This document shows, one piece after another, positions 15,438-24,838 of a DNA stretch of 35,969 nt (position 1 is its first letter; the number at the start of each line of letters is the position of its first letter). The notes under the pieces were generated by a model. It was not told the DNA's origin, searched no databases, and worked only from the letters and a program-made list of their open reading frames with translations. Origin of the DNA: Pseudomonadota bacterium (GTDB taxonomy: Bacteria > Myxococcota_A > UBA796 > GCA-2862545); NCBI GenBank assembly GCA_947475315.1, contig CANJMY010000033.1, positions 1-35,969 of the forward strand, read 5' to 3'. The position numbers and the translations under genes are program-made.

Positions 15438-18157
15438 TCCGCCTCCTCGGACCGGTCCCGTTCGACACCGCCGCCGCAGGCCGCGCGGCGCGTTCGCTGC
15501 TCAGCCGCCTGGCCACCGCGCCCGCGGAGATCCCCGTCGGCCAGGGGTCCCTGCCCGGCCTGTACCTGGTGATGGACGACTCGGGCGCGCTGCGCGGCTT
15601 CTGGGTCACGCTCGGCGCGTCCTGGCTGGACGAGGGCACGGTCGGCGGCGTCACCCCGCCGTTCGCCAAGGCCCTGCTCGACGCGGCCACCGAGGAGCTC
15701 TGGTGGGCGCGCTTCCAGGTGGCGCCCATGGTCTTGGGCGCATGGCGCCCGCTGATCATCGTGGAGTGGCCGGCGAGCTTGGCCGACCGATCCTCCCTGG
15801 CGCCCCCGGGCGTGCCCGCCGAGGTCGACCCTGCGGCCGACCCGACGCGCCGCGGCCCGTCGCGCTGGCTGGTCCCAGACGGCCTCGAAGAGTCTGTCGC
15901 GTCCGAGATCCAGCAGGCGACCAGCGCGCGCTGGGCTCATCTGCCGCCCGCTCGGTCCCTGCTTTGCATCGTGCGTGGATCGCTGCGCTGGACGCGCGCG
16001 GTGCACGAGGGCCGCTTCGAGCTGGTCTACATCGCCGAGCCGGAGGCCGAGGGCCTAGGGATCGGCTCGATGCCCGCGTCCTGGACGCGCGACGGCCTCC
16101 CTGCGGATGAGTGGGTCGAGATCGCGTCCGGACAGGCCACCCGCCCCGAGGGCGAGCACCAGCTCGGCCACCCGCTCCAGCTGCCGGGCGGTCGCATCGG
16201 CTTCCCGATGTCCGGCTGGCTCAGCCGCGAGCTCGACATCCACCCGTCGCGCCCGATCGACGCCGCGGTCGGCCAGCTGGTGTCGCGCGACACGCGCAGC
16301 CAGGTGCTCGCCCAGGCCACGCTGGCGGCCGCGGTGACGGCGTGGGTGCTGATGGGCACGCTCGCGTTCTCCGGCGGCCTGCGCTGGCTGTCGCGGCCCA
16401 CCGTGCAGGGCGCCGCCCCGGCGCTCGAGCCCGCCGCGCAGCCCGCGTTCTCGGTCTGCTCCGCCGACCATGGCCGGTTCGTCGACCAGCTCTCCTGCCA
16501 GGTCGAGTACATCGCAGCCGGCGGCGAGCCCGGGAAGGCCAGCTGCGCCGACGCCCGCCACGAGACCGACCTTCAGGCGTCCTGGTGTGGCCTGCGCGAT
16601 CGCACGCTCGACGGCACCAACGCGCCGTCCGGCTACCCGTGGGCGGACGCCGCGGCGGCGCAGGCCTGCTTCGAGGTGCTCGACAAGCCTTGGGAGTACG
16701 CGCTCGGCGGCATCGGCGACACCGTCGCCAACCCCGGCAAGCTGCTGGAGGACCCCAAGCTGCGCGTGAACTCGCTGGTCGAGCTGGTCGCGAGCCTGGA
16801 CGCCGGCTGCAACGCCTACCGCGAGCGCATGGAGAAGCTGGTCGACGGCGCGATCCTGGCGGCCCACGTGGGCGGCGAGGACGGCGAGGCCAAGGCGCTG
16901 CAGGACCAGGCCTTCGCGGTGGCGACGCAGGGCCAGTCGCCCACGTCCAGGCTGTGCATGGAGGCCGGCCGCAGCCAGCCTATCGAGGCCTCGACCGAGC
17001 TGTTCGGCCTGTGCGGCGCCGACTCCGCCGAGGACAGCTGGCGCGAGGTCGTGCCCTGGCGCGCGCTCGGCGGCGAGCACCCCCACGACGTGCCTTCGGT
17101 CATCGACCGCTACGTCGCGGCGCGCTTCGCCGCGGCGCCCCCGCGTGAGGGTCGCTGGGCCTGTCACTCCCTGCTCGCCGCCAGCCTGGGCGGCGGCGTG
17201 AGCCCGGGCGTGTGGGATCAGGTCGTGCCCGCGCCGGAGAGCTACCGCAGCGGCGGCACGCGCAACCAGCTCGGGCTGGACTCGTGGATCTTGGCGTCGC
17301 GCACGGACAACCCGCCCAGCGACGTCTGCTGGAACGAGGTGGCCCGCATGTTGGCGGCCTACACCCCCGCCCACCCGCTGCTGTCCGAGCCCAAGCCGGA
17401 CGGCTGGCCTTCGGCCGAGCAGCAGGTCTGCGGTCAGGTCTGCGCCGACTACTTCCACCTCGCCAAACCCTCGTCCGCTTCGGGCGGCCCGCTCGCGTCC
17501 ACGGCCACCGCGTGGGCGACGCCCGGCTCGGACCTCGCCGCGTGCGTCGATCGGTCTGCCCCGGGCCTTGGCCGCGCGGGCGGGATCGACGACCGCTTCG
17601 ACAAGCTCGCCATCCCTTGGAACCGCGCCCGCGACGGGTCTTGGGTGGCGCCCGAGTACGCCGACGTCTGCGCGTTCAACCTGCTCGCGCAGGGCCTGGT
17701 GCCCGACGTGCTCCCCGCCGATCTGCCCGCCACCAGCTGGGCCGGACAGTCCGTCCCCGGCAGCAAGATCGCGGGTGGCGTCACCGGCGCCGCCGCCCAG
17801 GCCGCCGCCGCGCTCGTCGAATACGGCCGCAACCGCAGCTCCGCCACCTGCGGGCGTGTCGCCGTGCAGTGCTTTGTCCGTCAAATGCTCGACGTGACCG
17901 GCGATCCCTCGCTCGGCCCACAGCTCTGGCCCGAAACCTGGAAGCGCCGCGTGGACGACCTGAGCCGCGCGTCCTCCGACGATCTGGCCGACGAGCCATG
18001 GTGCCGCGTGATCCGTCCGTTCCTGCCGGTCGACGGGCGACTGCCCGAGGGTGAGCTCGACTACCCTTGCGTGGTCGGCGTCACCGAGGCCCGCGAGCGC
18101 GTCGCCCGCGCGGTCAACCGCTTCGCCGCCGGCGTCACCGAGGGCGCCAAGCCATGA
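15434..18157 (+). CDS. Large single-pass membrane protein, Cys-rich ectodomain
   Basis: From ATG 15434 (ATGA overlap) this is 907 aa. Residues 1-290 are a soluble domain with one cysteine and start MIRLLGPVPFDTAAAGRAAR. A single hydrophobic helix at about 293-318 (TLAAAVTAWVLMGTLAFSGG) is followed by a 590-residue ectodomain containing 18 cysteines, often as W-C, V-C or A-C at regular distances (DASWCGLRDR-type, VCGQVCADYFHL, ATCGRVAVQCFV). The asymmetric cysteine distribution strongly supports N-in/C-out topology with disulfides in the periplasm. The plan (cytoplasmic domain, one helix, large periplasmic part) recalls TssM in function only; no sequence match is claimed and no NTPase motif is seen. 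Confidence 0.75.
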   Translation: MIRLLGPVPFDTAAAGRAARSLLSRLATAPAEIPVGQGSLPGLYLVMDDSGALRGFWVTLGASWLDEGTVGGVTPPFAKALLDAATEELWWARFQVAPMVLGAWRPLIIVEWPASLADRSSLAPPGVPAEVDPAADPTRRGPSRWLVPDGLEESVASEIQQATSARWAHLPPARSLLCIVRGSLRWTRAVHEGRFELVYIAEPEAEGLGIGSMPASWTRDGLPADEWVEIASGQATRPEGEHQLGHPLQLPGGRIGFPMSGWLSRELDIHPSRPIDAAVGQLVSRDTRSQVLAQATLAAAVTAWVLMGTLAFSGGLRWLSRPTVQGAAPALEPAAQPAFSVCSADHGRFVDQLSCQVEYIAAGGEPGKASCADARHETDLQASWCGLRDRTLDGTNAPSGYPWADAAAAQACFEVLDKPWEYALGGIGDTVANPGKLLEDPKLRVNSLVELVASLDAGCNAYRERMEKLVDGAILAAHVGGEDGEAKALQDQAFAVATQGQSPTSRLCMEAGRSQPIEASTELFGLCGADSAEDSWREVVPWRALGGEHPHDVPSVIDRYVAARFAAAPPREGRWACHSLLAASLGGGVSPGVWDQVVPAPESYRSGGTRNQLGLDSWILASRTDNPPSDVCWNEVARMLAAYTPAHPLLSEPKPDGWPSAEQQVCGQVCADYFHLAKPSSASGGPLASTATAWATPGSDLAACVDRSAPGLGRAGGIDDRFDKLAIPWNRARDGSWVAPEYADVCAFNLLAQGLVPDVLPADLPATSWAGQSVPGSKIAGGVTGAAAQAAAALVEYGRNRSSATCGRVAVQCFVRQMLDVTGDPSLGPQLWPETWKRRVDDLSRASSDDLADEPWCRVIRPFLPVDGRLPEGELDYPCVVGVTEARERVARAVNRFAAGVTEGAKP

Positions 18158-19611
18158 TCGCCATGCTCCGCCGCCTCGCCATCTCACCAAGGAGCAACCT
18201 CGATCTACTCGCCGCCTGGGTGGCCACGGTGGCCGTCCACACGGTGGTGCCGGACGAGGTCATCCTCGCGCGGCTCGACTTGGTGCCTTGGTTCACGCTG
18301 TGCATGACGCTCGTCGCCGTGCTGCGCGCCCAGCCGCTCGGCGACCCGCACCACCCCTCGCTGTCGGTGCGTCGCGCGTCGTGGTCGGGCCTGTTCGGTC
18401 GGGTCGGCTACGCGCTCGCCCCGATCGCCACGCTCCTCGTGTACGACGCGGCCGCCGGTCGCGCGGATCCCTGGGGCACCGACCTGCTGACGCCCATCGC
18501 GGCGGCGGCGTGCTTGGTGGTGGCGGTGCTGCTGACCATCGGCAACGCGCAGGGGTTGACCTCGTGGAACCCGCCGGGGCCCAACACCTTCGTCGTGTGG
18601 ACGCTGCGAGGCCTGCTCTTCCTCGGGGTGGTCGTGGTCCTGGGGCACTACAACACCGCGCCGGTCACGCGCGGGCCAGGCGCGACGGCCGCGGCGCTGC
18701 TCGGGGCGCAGTTCCTTGCGCTCGGGCTGCTGCCCGACCGAATTCAGTCCTACCGTCAGCGCCGCGCGGCCGGCCGCCGCGACGGCAAGATGCACAACCC
18801 GCCCGCCTTCCGCTTTCTGCTGGCGGCGTTTGGCCCTAGCCTTGGGCTCGGCCTGCTGATCGTCGTGCACGACGCGCTGGGGATGACGATCAGCTTCACG
18901 CAGTCGACCGTGGTGTCGCTGCACGTGTTCGCGTGGGCCGCGGTCATCTGGCCGCCGCGCGTGCCGGTGGCCGTCAGCTGCATCCTGCACGAGGTCGTCC
19001 CGTCCGGCGGCGGCGACCCCGCGGTGGGCGGCACCAAGGCGTCGTTCGACCTGCCGGCGAAGGGCGCGCTGCGCCTGGACCCGCTCGCGATCAAGCGCGT
19101 CAGCATCCTGCACCACTGGGTCGTCCCCGTGCAGGACCCGCGCATCGAGGACTTCGACGATCCGGTGCGCCTGCTGTGGTCGCGCCCGTCGCTGCCGCTG
19201 CCCTACCACGTGCTCGGCGAGGCCACGTTCGAGCCGGACGACGCCACGCAGCTGCCGCAGTGGCACACCATCACCATCCGCCTCGACGAGCAGCGTGACG
19301 TGGGCCGCCTGTCGGACGGCAACGTGCAGACCCGTCGCTTGGCCGTGCTGCGCCCCTTCCCCACCCGCGGCCGCGGCGGCGCGCGCACCGTGCGCACCTA
19401 CCGCTGGGACAAGCGCGTGGCGCCCGGCGCGCTTCAGGTGGTCGACGCCACCACCCAGAGCATCGAGCTGCGCAACGGCGACCTGCTCGTCCTGTCGACC
19501 GAGGGCGTCGCCCGCGCGTTCGAGCTGGAGATCGCCGCGCCGATCTTCGCGTCCGATGAGCTGGCCCACCGCCGCGGCCCCCACCTCGAAGACTACGTGG
19601 GGGTCTCGTGA
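18154..19611 (+). CDS. Multi-pass membrane protein with soluble C-terminal domain
   Basis: This 485-aa protein starts at ATG 18154 overlapping the previous stop. The first 270 residues contain seven or eight hydrophobic helices, clearest at about 82-98 (VGYALAPIATLLVYDAA), 110-130 (IAAAACLVVAVLLTIGN), 149-166, 177-195, 221-238 and 249-268. After these comes a soluble domain of about 215 residues, rich in charged beta segments (HTITIRLDEQRDVGRLSDG, SIELRNGDLLVLSTEGVARA). Basic loops such as RIQSYRQRRAAGRRDGK suggest cytoplasmic sides. No transporter or enzyme family is recognised. The context suggests the platform of the membrane complex. Confidence 0.75.
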   Translation: MIAMLRRLAISPRSNLDLLAAWVATVAVHTVVPDEVILARLDLVPWFTLCMTLVAVLRAQPLGDPHHPSLSVRRASWSGLFGRVGYALAPIATLLVYDAAAGRADPWGTDLLTPIAAAACLVVAVLLTIGNAQGLTSWNPPGPNTFVVWTLRGLLFLGVVVVLGHYNTAPVTRGPGATAAALLGAQFLALGLLPDRIQSYRQRRAAGRRDGKMHNPPAFRFLLAAFGPSLGLGLLIVVHDALGMTISFTQSTVVSLHVFAWAAVIWPPRVPVAVSCILHEVVPSGGGDPAVGGTKASFDLPAKGALRLDPLAIKRVSILHHWVVPVQDPRIEDFDDPVRLLWSRPSLPLPYHVLGEATFEPDDATQLPQWHTITIRLDEQRDVGRLSDGNVQTRRLAVLRPFPTRGRGGARTVRTYRWDKRVAPGALQVVDATTQSIELRNGDLLVLSTEGVARAFELEIAAPIFASDELAHRRGPHLEDYVGVS

Positions 19612-21176
19612 TCTCGCTGCTGTTCTGGATCACCGCCGCCACCGCAGGCGACTGGCGTCTGGTCGCCGCGTACGACGCGTCCGCCGTGGCCACCGTCGCG
19701 CCGGAGGAGCCGCGCTTCGTGTGGCGCCCGGTCGACGAGATGTCGACGTCGTGCGGGCCGGCCAAGAGCCCGGACGGCCTGGGCATGTTCGAGGCCGAGA
19801 CGGTCGCGAACGGGCTGGCGCCGACGCTCGCGCTGGTGCTGGAGCGCACGGTCCACCAGGGCGAGTCTGCGTCGCTCTCTAGCGACGACGTGCGCGTGTC
19901 GATCGGCGGCATGTCGACCGATGGTCAGGAGCGGCGCGTGCTGCTCCACCCGATGGTCGAGCCGCGTCACCTGGCGATCGAGATCAAGGCGCCGTCCGGC
20001 ACCGAGCGCTTCGGCCAGCTCGTGCGCACGCAGCTCGAGGTCGAGACCTGTCTGGAGCACAAGGTCGGCCGCGGCTGGACAGGCCAGGACGCCGTGCGCC
20101 TTCGCCAGGCCTTCATGCTGACGCCGCCGCGCACCATGCTCGCCAGCCGGAAGTACTTCGGCGGCGAGCGCGACCCCGTCCCCGCGCTGCTGGGCCCGCC
20201 CGACGCGTGCGTCATCGGCGCCGCGGACACCACCCGCGCCACCATCGGCCGCGGCGAGGGAAGCCTGACCCTCGTCCCGACGGACGTGTGGGGCGCAGCC
20301 CTTCGCGCGTGCGACGTCACGGCGCTGACCGGCGCCGTCATCCCCTCGACTGAACGCCTCCTCCCGCTCGCGCTGACTGGCGCCGGCGCCGCTGAGACGC
20401 GCACGGCGCGCTGGGAGCACCTGGAGGTGTTGATGGGCAGCGACGTCGCGGAGCCCACCGAGGCCCAGGTCCACGTGACCCTGCGCTACGCCGACACCTG
20501 CCTGTTCGACGGCCCGCTGTTCCGCCCCGGCCAGAAAGCGGCGCTGGAAGATCTGCTCGCCAAGGTCCCGCACCGCTACCCGGTGCTGCACTCCGACCTC
20601 GTCAATCGCGTCGTCCTGATGGTCCCCAACTGGCAGCTCGTGGAGGCGCTTCGTCAGATCCAGGCGCCTGACCCGGACACCGAGTCCGACCTGCCGCCCG
20701 CGGGCGTCGCCGACGCGGTCGGCTTCCTGCTCGCCAACCCCGAGCACCTCTTCGTGCAGGTTCGCCCGACTTCGCACCCGTCGGACGGGTCGTGCCCCGC
20801 GCCCGACGCCGCCGCGGAGGACGCGCAAGTCGAGCAGGCCGAGGTGTGGTCCAACCTGGCCGGCGTGATGCGTTCGCGCACGCTGGGCCAGCCGTGGGGC
20901 TACACGGTCGGGCTGCTCGCCGGTCGGTCGTCGATCGTGCTCCCTCGCGCGCAAGCACCGACCTGGGCGCAGACCCTCGCCGCCCAACGCGGCACCGAGC
21001 AGGCCGCGCTGTTGATCTGCCTGTGCGTCGTGTTCGGCGTCCTCGGGATCGGCCTGCGCCGCGTCCCGGACCTGTGGGCCCGCATCCCGGTCGAGCGGGC
21101 GTTCTACTGGCCAGGCGTCGCCAAGTTCATTCCGCCCGAGGCCGAAGTCGGTGCCCCGCCAGAGGCGGAGGGATGA
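19608..21176 (+). CDS. Exported protein with C-terminal membrane anchor
   Basis: This 522-aa protein starts at GTG 19608, overlapping the previous stop as GTGA. A short hydrophobic N-terminus (MISLLFWITAATAG) looks like a signal peptide cleaved near residue 13-14. The following 440 residues are mostly beta-type with six cysteines (for example STSCGP, VETCLEH, DACVIG, DTCLFD), fitting an oxidising compartment. A single helix near 465-485 (AALLICLCVVFGVLGIGL) anchors the end in the inner membrane and leaves a short tail containing RVPDLWARIPVERAFYWPG. No family is recognised. It should present a periplasmic domain next to the 907-aa protein. Confidence 0.7.
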   Translation: MISLLFWITAATAGDWRLVAAYDASAVATVAPEEPRFVWRPVDEMSTSCGPAKSPDGLGMFEAETVANGLAPTLALVLERTVHQGESASLSSDDVRVSIGGMSTDGQERRVLLHPMVEPRHLAIEIKAPSGTERFGQLVRTQLEVETCLEHKVGRGWTGQDAVRLRQAFMLTPPRTMLASRKYFGGERDPVPALLGPPDACVIGAADTTRATIGRGEGSLTLVPTDVWGAALRACDVTALTGAVIPSTERLLPLALTGAGAAETRTARWEHLEVLMGSDVAEPTEAQVHVTLRYADTCLFDGPLFRPGQKAALEDLLAKVPHRYPVLHSDLVNRVVLMVPNWQLVEALRQIQAPDPDTESDLPPAGVADAVGFLLANPEHLFVQVRPTSHPSDGSCPAPDAAAEDAQVEQAEVWSNLAGVMRSRTLGQPWGYTVGLLAGRSSIVLPRAQAPTWAQTLAAQRGTEQAALLICLCVVFGVLGIGLRRVPDLWARIPVERAFYWPGVAKFIPPEAEVGAPPEAEG

Positions 21177-21304
21177 GCCAGCCCCCCCCCTCCGGCAAGA
21201 TCGACCCCCGCACGATTGAGCGCCTCGCCAAGGCGCTCGCCGACGCGCTGGAGGCCCGCATCGCCGCCCTCCGCAAGCACGAAAAACTCCGCAAGGACGC
21301 CTAG
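21173..21304 (+). CDS. 43-aa amphipathic helical microprotein
   Basis: ATG 21173 overlaps the previous stop (ATGA) and is preceded by GGAGG; the frame ends with TAG at 21302-21304. The product begins MSQPPPSGKID, then forms one long, highly charged helix (PRTIERLAKALADALEARIA followed by ALRKHEKLRKDA) with hydrophobic residues about every third to fourth position. This is suited to a coiled coil or to docking on a partner. Coupled translation with both neighbours, and the immediate TTG start of the next gene, support it as real. Role unknown; perhaps a small clamp or stoichiometric subunit of the complex. Confidence 0.6.
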   Translation: MSQPPPSGKIDPRTIERLAKALADALEARIAALRKHEKLRKDA

Positions 21305-24300
21305 TTGCCTGTTCGCAAGCCACTGCTGACCAAGCCGCGGGTGATGCTCGCGACGCTGCAGAACCGCCAGGGCGGCTTGCGTGTGTCGTGGACAGGCTCG
21401 CTGACGGGTGCGCGGTGGAGCTCGTTGCTGGCCATGGCAGCCAAGCGGTCGCCGCTCGCGTCGATGGCGCCCCGACAGACCGACCAGGAGCCGGGTCAGC
21501 TGACGCACCGCGGCGGCATCACCACGATGCGGGACGAGTCGGCGTCCGTCCAGTCGCAGACGCTGATCCCGGCCGAGCCCACGGCCGCCGGCGTGGCGAT
21601 GACCGGCTTTGTGAGCATGCCCAAGGGGGCGTCGGCGCCAAGCGCCCCGACCCAGCCCAAGCTCCCCGAGTCCATCCCCATCGTCGTCGTTGTCCCCCGG
21701 CCGCCGCCCCAGGAGACGCCGGACCCGCCGCCCCTGCCGCCGCGTCCGCGTCTCCACGCGAAGTCCCCGCCCCCGCCGCTGACGCGTCCGCGCCGGCAGG
21801 CCGACCCCCCCGTGTCCCCGCCGCCGCACGGCGCGAGGGAGACGACCACGCCGCCTGGCCCGTCCGCCACCACGCTGCGCCCCGGGCCGACGACCACGCA
21901 GTCCGGCGCTCCGCCCGTGGGACCACGCCCGGTGCCGCCGCCCAAGCGCTTCGGGCCGTTCCGACGCCCGGTGCGCGCGCTGCTGTCCACCGCGCCGCTC
22001 CCGCTCACGGGCCTGGGCTCGTCGCCGCAGCAGCCCCCCACGCTCGCGCCGCCGATGCCGCCTGCGCCGTTGGGCGTCGGCCCCAAGCCTCCGCGCCCCC
22101 CTCGCCCCCGGCGCCCCCGCGACGTGCGCGGCCCGGTCGACGCGCCCCCGCTCCCGCAGACGCCGGAAGGCTCCTCTTCGTCGCCGCTGCCGGTGACCCG
22201 CGAGCGCGCGAGCGCGACGACGACGCCGCCGAGGCTCCCGCCGCGCATCACCGAGCCGCTGCGGCCCACGCCGCCGCCGCGCCTGGGTCCCACCGCGCTC
22301 GGCCTGGCGTCCACCCAGGTCGGCGCAGATCGGGCGCTTGGCCTCGTTCGCCGGCACAGCGCCTCGCTGCTGGTGCGCTCGCGTCGCGATCCGAACCGCG
22401 GTCCGTCGCCCCTCCCGCCCACGCCGCTGACGTCGCCGCAGGGTCTGGTCACGCCTCAGCCTCGCGATCGCACGGAGTCGACGCCGCCGCAGGGGCTCGT
22501 GTTGTCGCCGACCGATCTGGTTCGGTCGCCCACCCCGACGCCCACTTCTGAAGGCTTCGGGTCTCGGCTGCGCGCGGCGACGCTGCCGCTCAGTCTAGCG
22601 CCCATCCTCAGCCGTGGTGCGAGCCCCACCCAGTTCCGCTTCTCGCCCGAGCTGACCACGGTCGTGCCGACGATCGACCCCGTGACGCATTCGCCGTCCC
22701 CGCAGCCGCTGCCCACGCGCGCGCCTACGCTGATGGAGCGCGTGCGCGCCATGGTGGGCGGCATGGTGAGCGGCCAGCCGCCCCCTCCGACGATCAAGAC
22801 CGCGTCCGAGCAGCTGAAGGAGGCGCACGCGCTCTCCGACCGGCTCGACGAGGTCGTGAAGCGTCTGCCCAAGACGGTGGTCGGGCAGGGCCCGACGACC
22901 GCGCCCACCGAGGATCGGACGCCCGGCCGCACCACCGGCGCCGAGGCCCTTGCGCAGGCGCACGAGCTCTCGGACCGGCTCGACAAGGTCACCGACTCCG
23001 TCCACGGCTCCAAGCCGGCGCGGATCGGGCTCAAGCGCATGGCGCGCGGCAGCCTCCTGACACCGTCCGCGCTGGTGCTGGGATCGGTCGGCCCGCCCAA
23101 GACCATGCGGAGCATGGACCGTCAGGTGATCGTGCCGGAGCAGGTCGGCGACTCGCCGTCGAGCACGCCGCAGGCGCCGCCCGAGACCGGCGCCGTCCGG
23201 CCCGCCCCCCGCCCGACAGCGCCGTGGCGATCAGACTCGCCGACCGACTACACCTCGAGATTCTCACCGCTGGAGCCATACGCCAAGCAGGCCTTCAAGC
23301 TCGCCAAGCGGGCCACCGCCGCGTGGTGGCCCACGTGGAGCCGCGTCCCCAAGCGTCCTCAAGCGATCGACGTGCTCACCGGGCGCTTCGCCCGCGCGCT
23401 CTACATCGCCGACCTCCGCGCGGAGTTCTCACTGAGCAGCCGGCAGAGGAGCCAGCTCTATGAGTTTGAGGAAGACGAGGCCGCCGATCTGCACGAATTC
23501 GGCAGCAACCTCCTGCTCGACAGGGCCCTGGACCGTCCCTTCAAGGGCGAGATGCCCGAGGAGCCGAAGCCCAAGCAGGGAGGATTGCGCGGCGCCGTGG
23601 GGAGCCGTTCGACCGCACTGCGCACGTCCGGCATGGGCACGCCGCGCCTCATGCGCGACACCGAAACGCGGCACACGGTCATCCCGGACGTCCCCGCGTC
23701 CAAGCTCGACTCGGGCGGAAAGCCCGACGGCAAAGTCGGCGAGTCCGACAGCAAGAGGCCGAGCGCGGTTCGTTACGGGAGTTCGGCCCACGCGCGGTAC
23801 GATGGACGTGCCACGGTGCTGGCCGATTGGCGCAACAACCGAATCGACAACAAGGACTTCAAGAAAGACCACGAGCTGGCGCGGAAGGCGCTGGAAGACC
23901 TGAACTACGAGGAACAGGTCAAGGGCAAGCGACCGGAGACGCCCGAACGCAAGCTGCGGAAGAAGCTCACAGAGATCCTCGACTCGGACGACAACGCCAA
24001 GACCCTCGACGCAGAGATCGACGCACAGACCGACCTGCGCCCCGCGGAGCGCGTCCGGTGGCACCGCGCGTCCAAGCTCGGCGAGCGGTCTCACAAGGCC
24101 TGGTGGCCCACCTGGATCACGCGCGACGTCGTGGTCACGTGGAAGAAGCGTGTCGTCGACGGGGAAGAGCGTGAGGTCAGGGAAAGCCGCCTGCAGGCCG
24201 CCCCCAAGCGGCCCAGCGTGCGATCGATGTCCGCACGCTACGTGCGCGCGCTGGAGATCGTCGAGATCCGCGCCAAGCCGAAGCGCACGGCGGACGATCA

Positions 24301-24838
24301 GCGACGGCTCATGGACCTCACCGACGAGGAGGACGCGGAGCGCGCCAAGATGGGCAGCTGGCTGCACCTCGACCTGCTCCTCAAGCGCCACAGCGCGCGA
24401 GACGGGGCGTCTATCCGAACGTCGGTCGAGCAGGAGTCCGACGATCCCGACGCGCCGTCCGTCATCTATGACGACGTCGAGCAGATCGTGCTCTCCTCGC
24501 GCAAGCGCTCGTCCGACGGGACCGCGCCGCCGCGCCCGACCGCCCAGCAGATCCCGCCGGTGCCCACACCCCCGCCGGTCCCCGTCGAACAAGGCGGGCT
24601 CGAGCCGGACGCGCAGTCCAAGCTCGCGCTCAGCCCCAAGACGTCCACCGCGCCGCCGCGGCCCACGTCTCCGCCGCCGACGGTGGACCAGCTCCTCTCC
24701 GCCATGGATGAAAACACGCTCGCCCGCCTTGTCCAGCGCGTGCTGGACGACAAGCAGGAAGGGAGCGCGGTGCTCGCCAGGGCGATTGACCTGCTCGAGC
24801 GTCGTGCGCGCTTCGGCGCGCTACGGGAAGTCCGATGA
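21305..24838 (+). CDS. 1177-aa proline-rich protein with duplicated WWPTW modules
   Basis: The frame begins with TTG directly after the TAG of the microprotein, with no spacer. Residues 115-385 are very rich in Pro, Arg, Ser and Thr (runs like PRPPPQETPDPPPLPPRP) and are surely disordered. Two short helices repeat the pattern AHxLSDRLDxV at 507-517 and 552-562. The second half holds two related domains of about 90-110 residues. Each starts with a basic helix ending WWPTW (W674 and W933), continues with PKRP and a helix containing R-A-L-x-I, and ends with an acidic helix (FEEDEAADL or TDEEDAERA) and LLL-D/K-R. A lysine/acid-rich linker separates them. There is no signal peptide or membrane segment. 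Could be cargo, a tape-measure substitute or a scaffold; no family is recognised. Confidence 0.75.
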   Translation: MPVRKPLLTKPRVMLATLQNRQGGLRVSWTGSLTGARWSSLLAMAAKRSPLASMAPRQTDQEPGQLTHRGGITTMRDESASVQSQTLIPAEPTAAGVAMTGFVSMPKGASAPSAPTQPKLPESIPIVVVVPRPPPQETPDPPPLPPRPRLHAKSPPPPLTRPRRQADPPVSPPPHGARETTTPPGPSATTLRPGPTTTQSGAPPVGPRPVPPPKRFGPFRRPVRALLSTAPLPLTGLGSSPQQPPTLAPPMPPAPLGVGPKPPRPPRPRRPRDVRGPVDAPPLPQTPEGSSSSPLPVTRERASATTTPPRLPPRITEPLRPTPPPRLGPTALGLASTQVGADRALGLVRRHSASLLVRSRRDPNRGPSPLPPTPLTSPQGLVTPQPRDRTESTPPQGLVLSPTDLVRSPTPTPTSEGFGSRLRAATLPLSLAPILSRGASPTQFRFSPELTTVVPTIDPVTHSPSPQPLPTRAPTLMERVRAMVGGMVSGQPPPPTIKTASEQLKEAHALSDRLDEVVKRLPKTVVGQGPTTAPTEDRTPGRTTGAEALAQAHELSDRLDKVTDSVHGSKPARIGLKRMARGSLLTPSALVLGSVGPPKTMRSMDRQVIVPEQVGDSPSSTPQAPPETGAVRPAPRPTAPWRSDSPTDYTSRFSPLEPYAKQAFKLAKRATAAWWPTWSRVPKRPQAIDVLTGRFARALYIADLRAEFSLSSRQRSQLYEFEEDEAADLHEFGSNLLLDRALDRPFKGEMPEEPKPKQGGLRGAVGSRSTALRTSGMGTPRLMRDTETRHTVIPDVPASKLDSGGKPDGKVGESDSKRPSAVRYGSSAHARYDGRATVLADWRNNRIDNKDFKKDHELARKALEDLNYEEQVKGKRPETPERKLRKKLTEILDSDDNAKTLDAEIDAQTDLRPAERVRWHRASKLGERSHKAWWPTWITRDVVVTWKKRVVDGEEREVRESRLQAAPKRPSVRSMSARYVRALEIVEIRAKPKRTADDQRRLMDLTDEEDAERAKMGSWLHLDLLLKRHSARDGASIRTSVEQESDDPDAPSVIYDDVEQIVLSSRKRSSDGTAPPRPTAQQIPPVPTPPPVPVEQGGLEPDAQSKLALSPKTSTAPPRPTSPPPTVDQLLSAMDENTLARLVQRVLDDKQEGSAVLARAIDLLERRARFGALREVR
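23279..23539 (+). repeat. WWPTW module, copy 1
   Basis: Residues 659-745 of the proline-rich protein. Order: basic helix (AFKLAKRATAA), WWPTW, PKRP, helix with RFARALYIADLRAEF, acidic FEEDEAADLHEFGS, then LLLDRALDR. It aligns along its length with copy 2, apart from an insertion there. Confidence 0.75.
24059..24388 (+). repeat. WWPTW module, copy 2
   Basis: Residues 919-1028 of the same protein. Order: basic helix (RASKLGERSHKA), WWPTW, a 30-residue charged insertion (VVVTWKKRVVDGEEREVRES), PKRP, RYVRALEIVEIRA, acidic TDEEDAERAKMGS, then LDLLLKR. The copies are diverged at sequence level, so the duplication is old. Confidence 0.75.

Noticed and set aside
16055..18190. Long open frame (about 700 codons) on the minus strand
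   Set aside because: Lies fully opposite the Cys-rich membrane protein. Composition is Arg/Gly/Ala-rich shadow sequence without motifs, as expected at this GC content.
13809..21176. Direct homologues of TssJ, TssL or TssM
   Set aside because: Only general topology is similar. No Walker motif, DotU-like pattern or TssJ-like lipoprotein signal could be seen.
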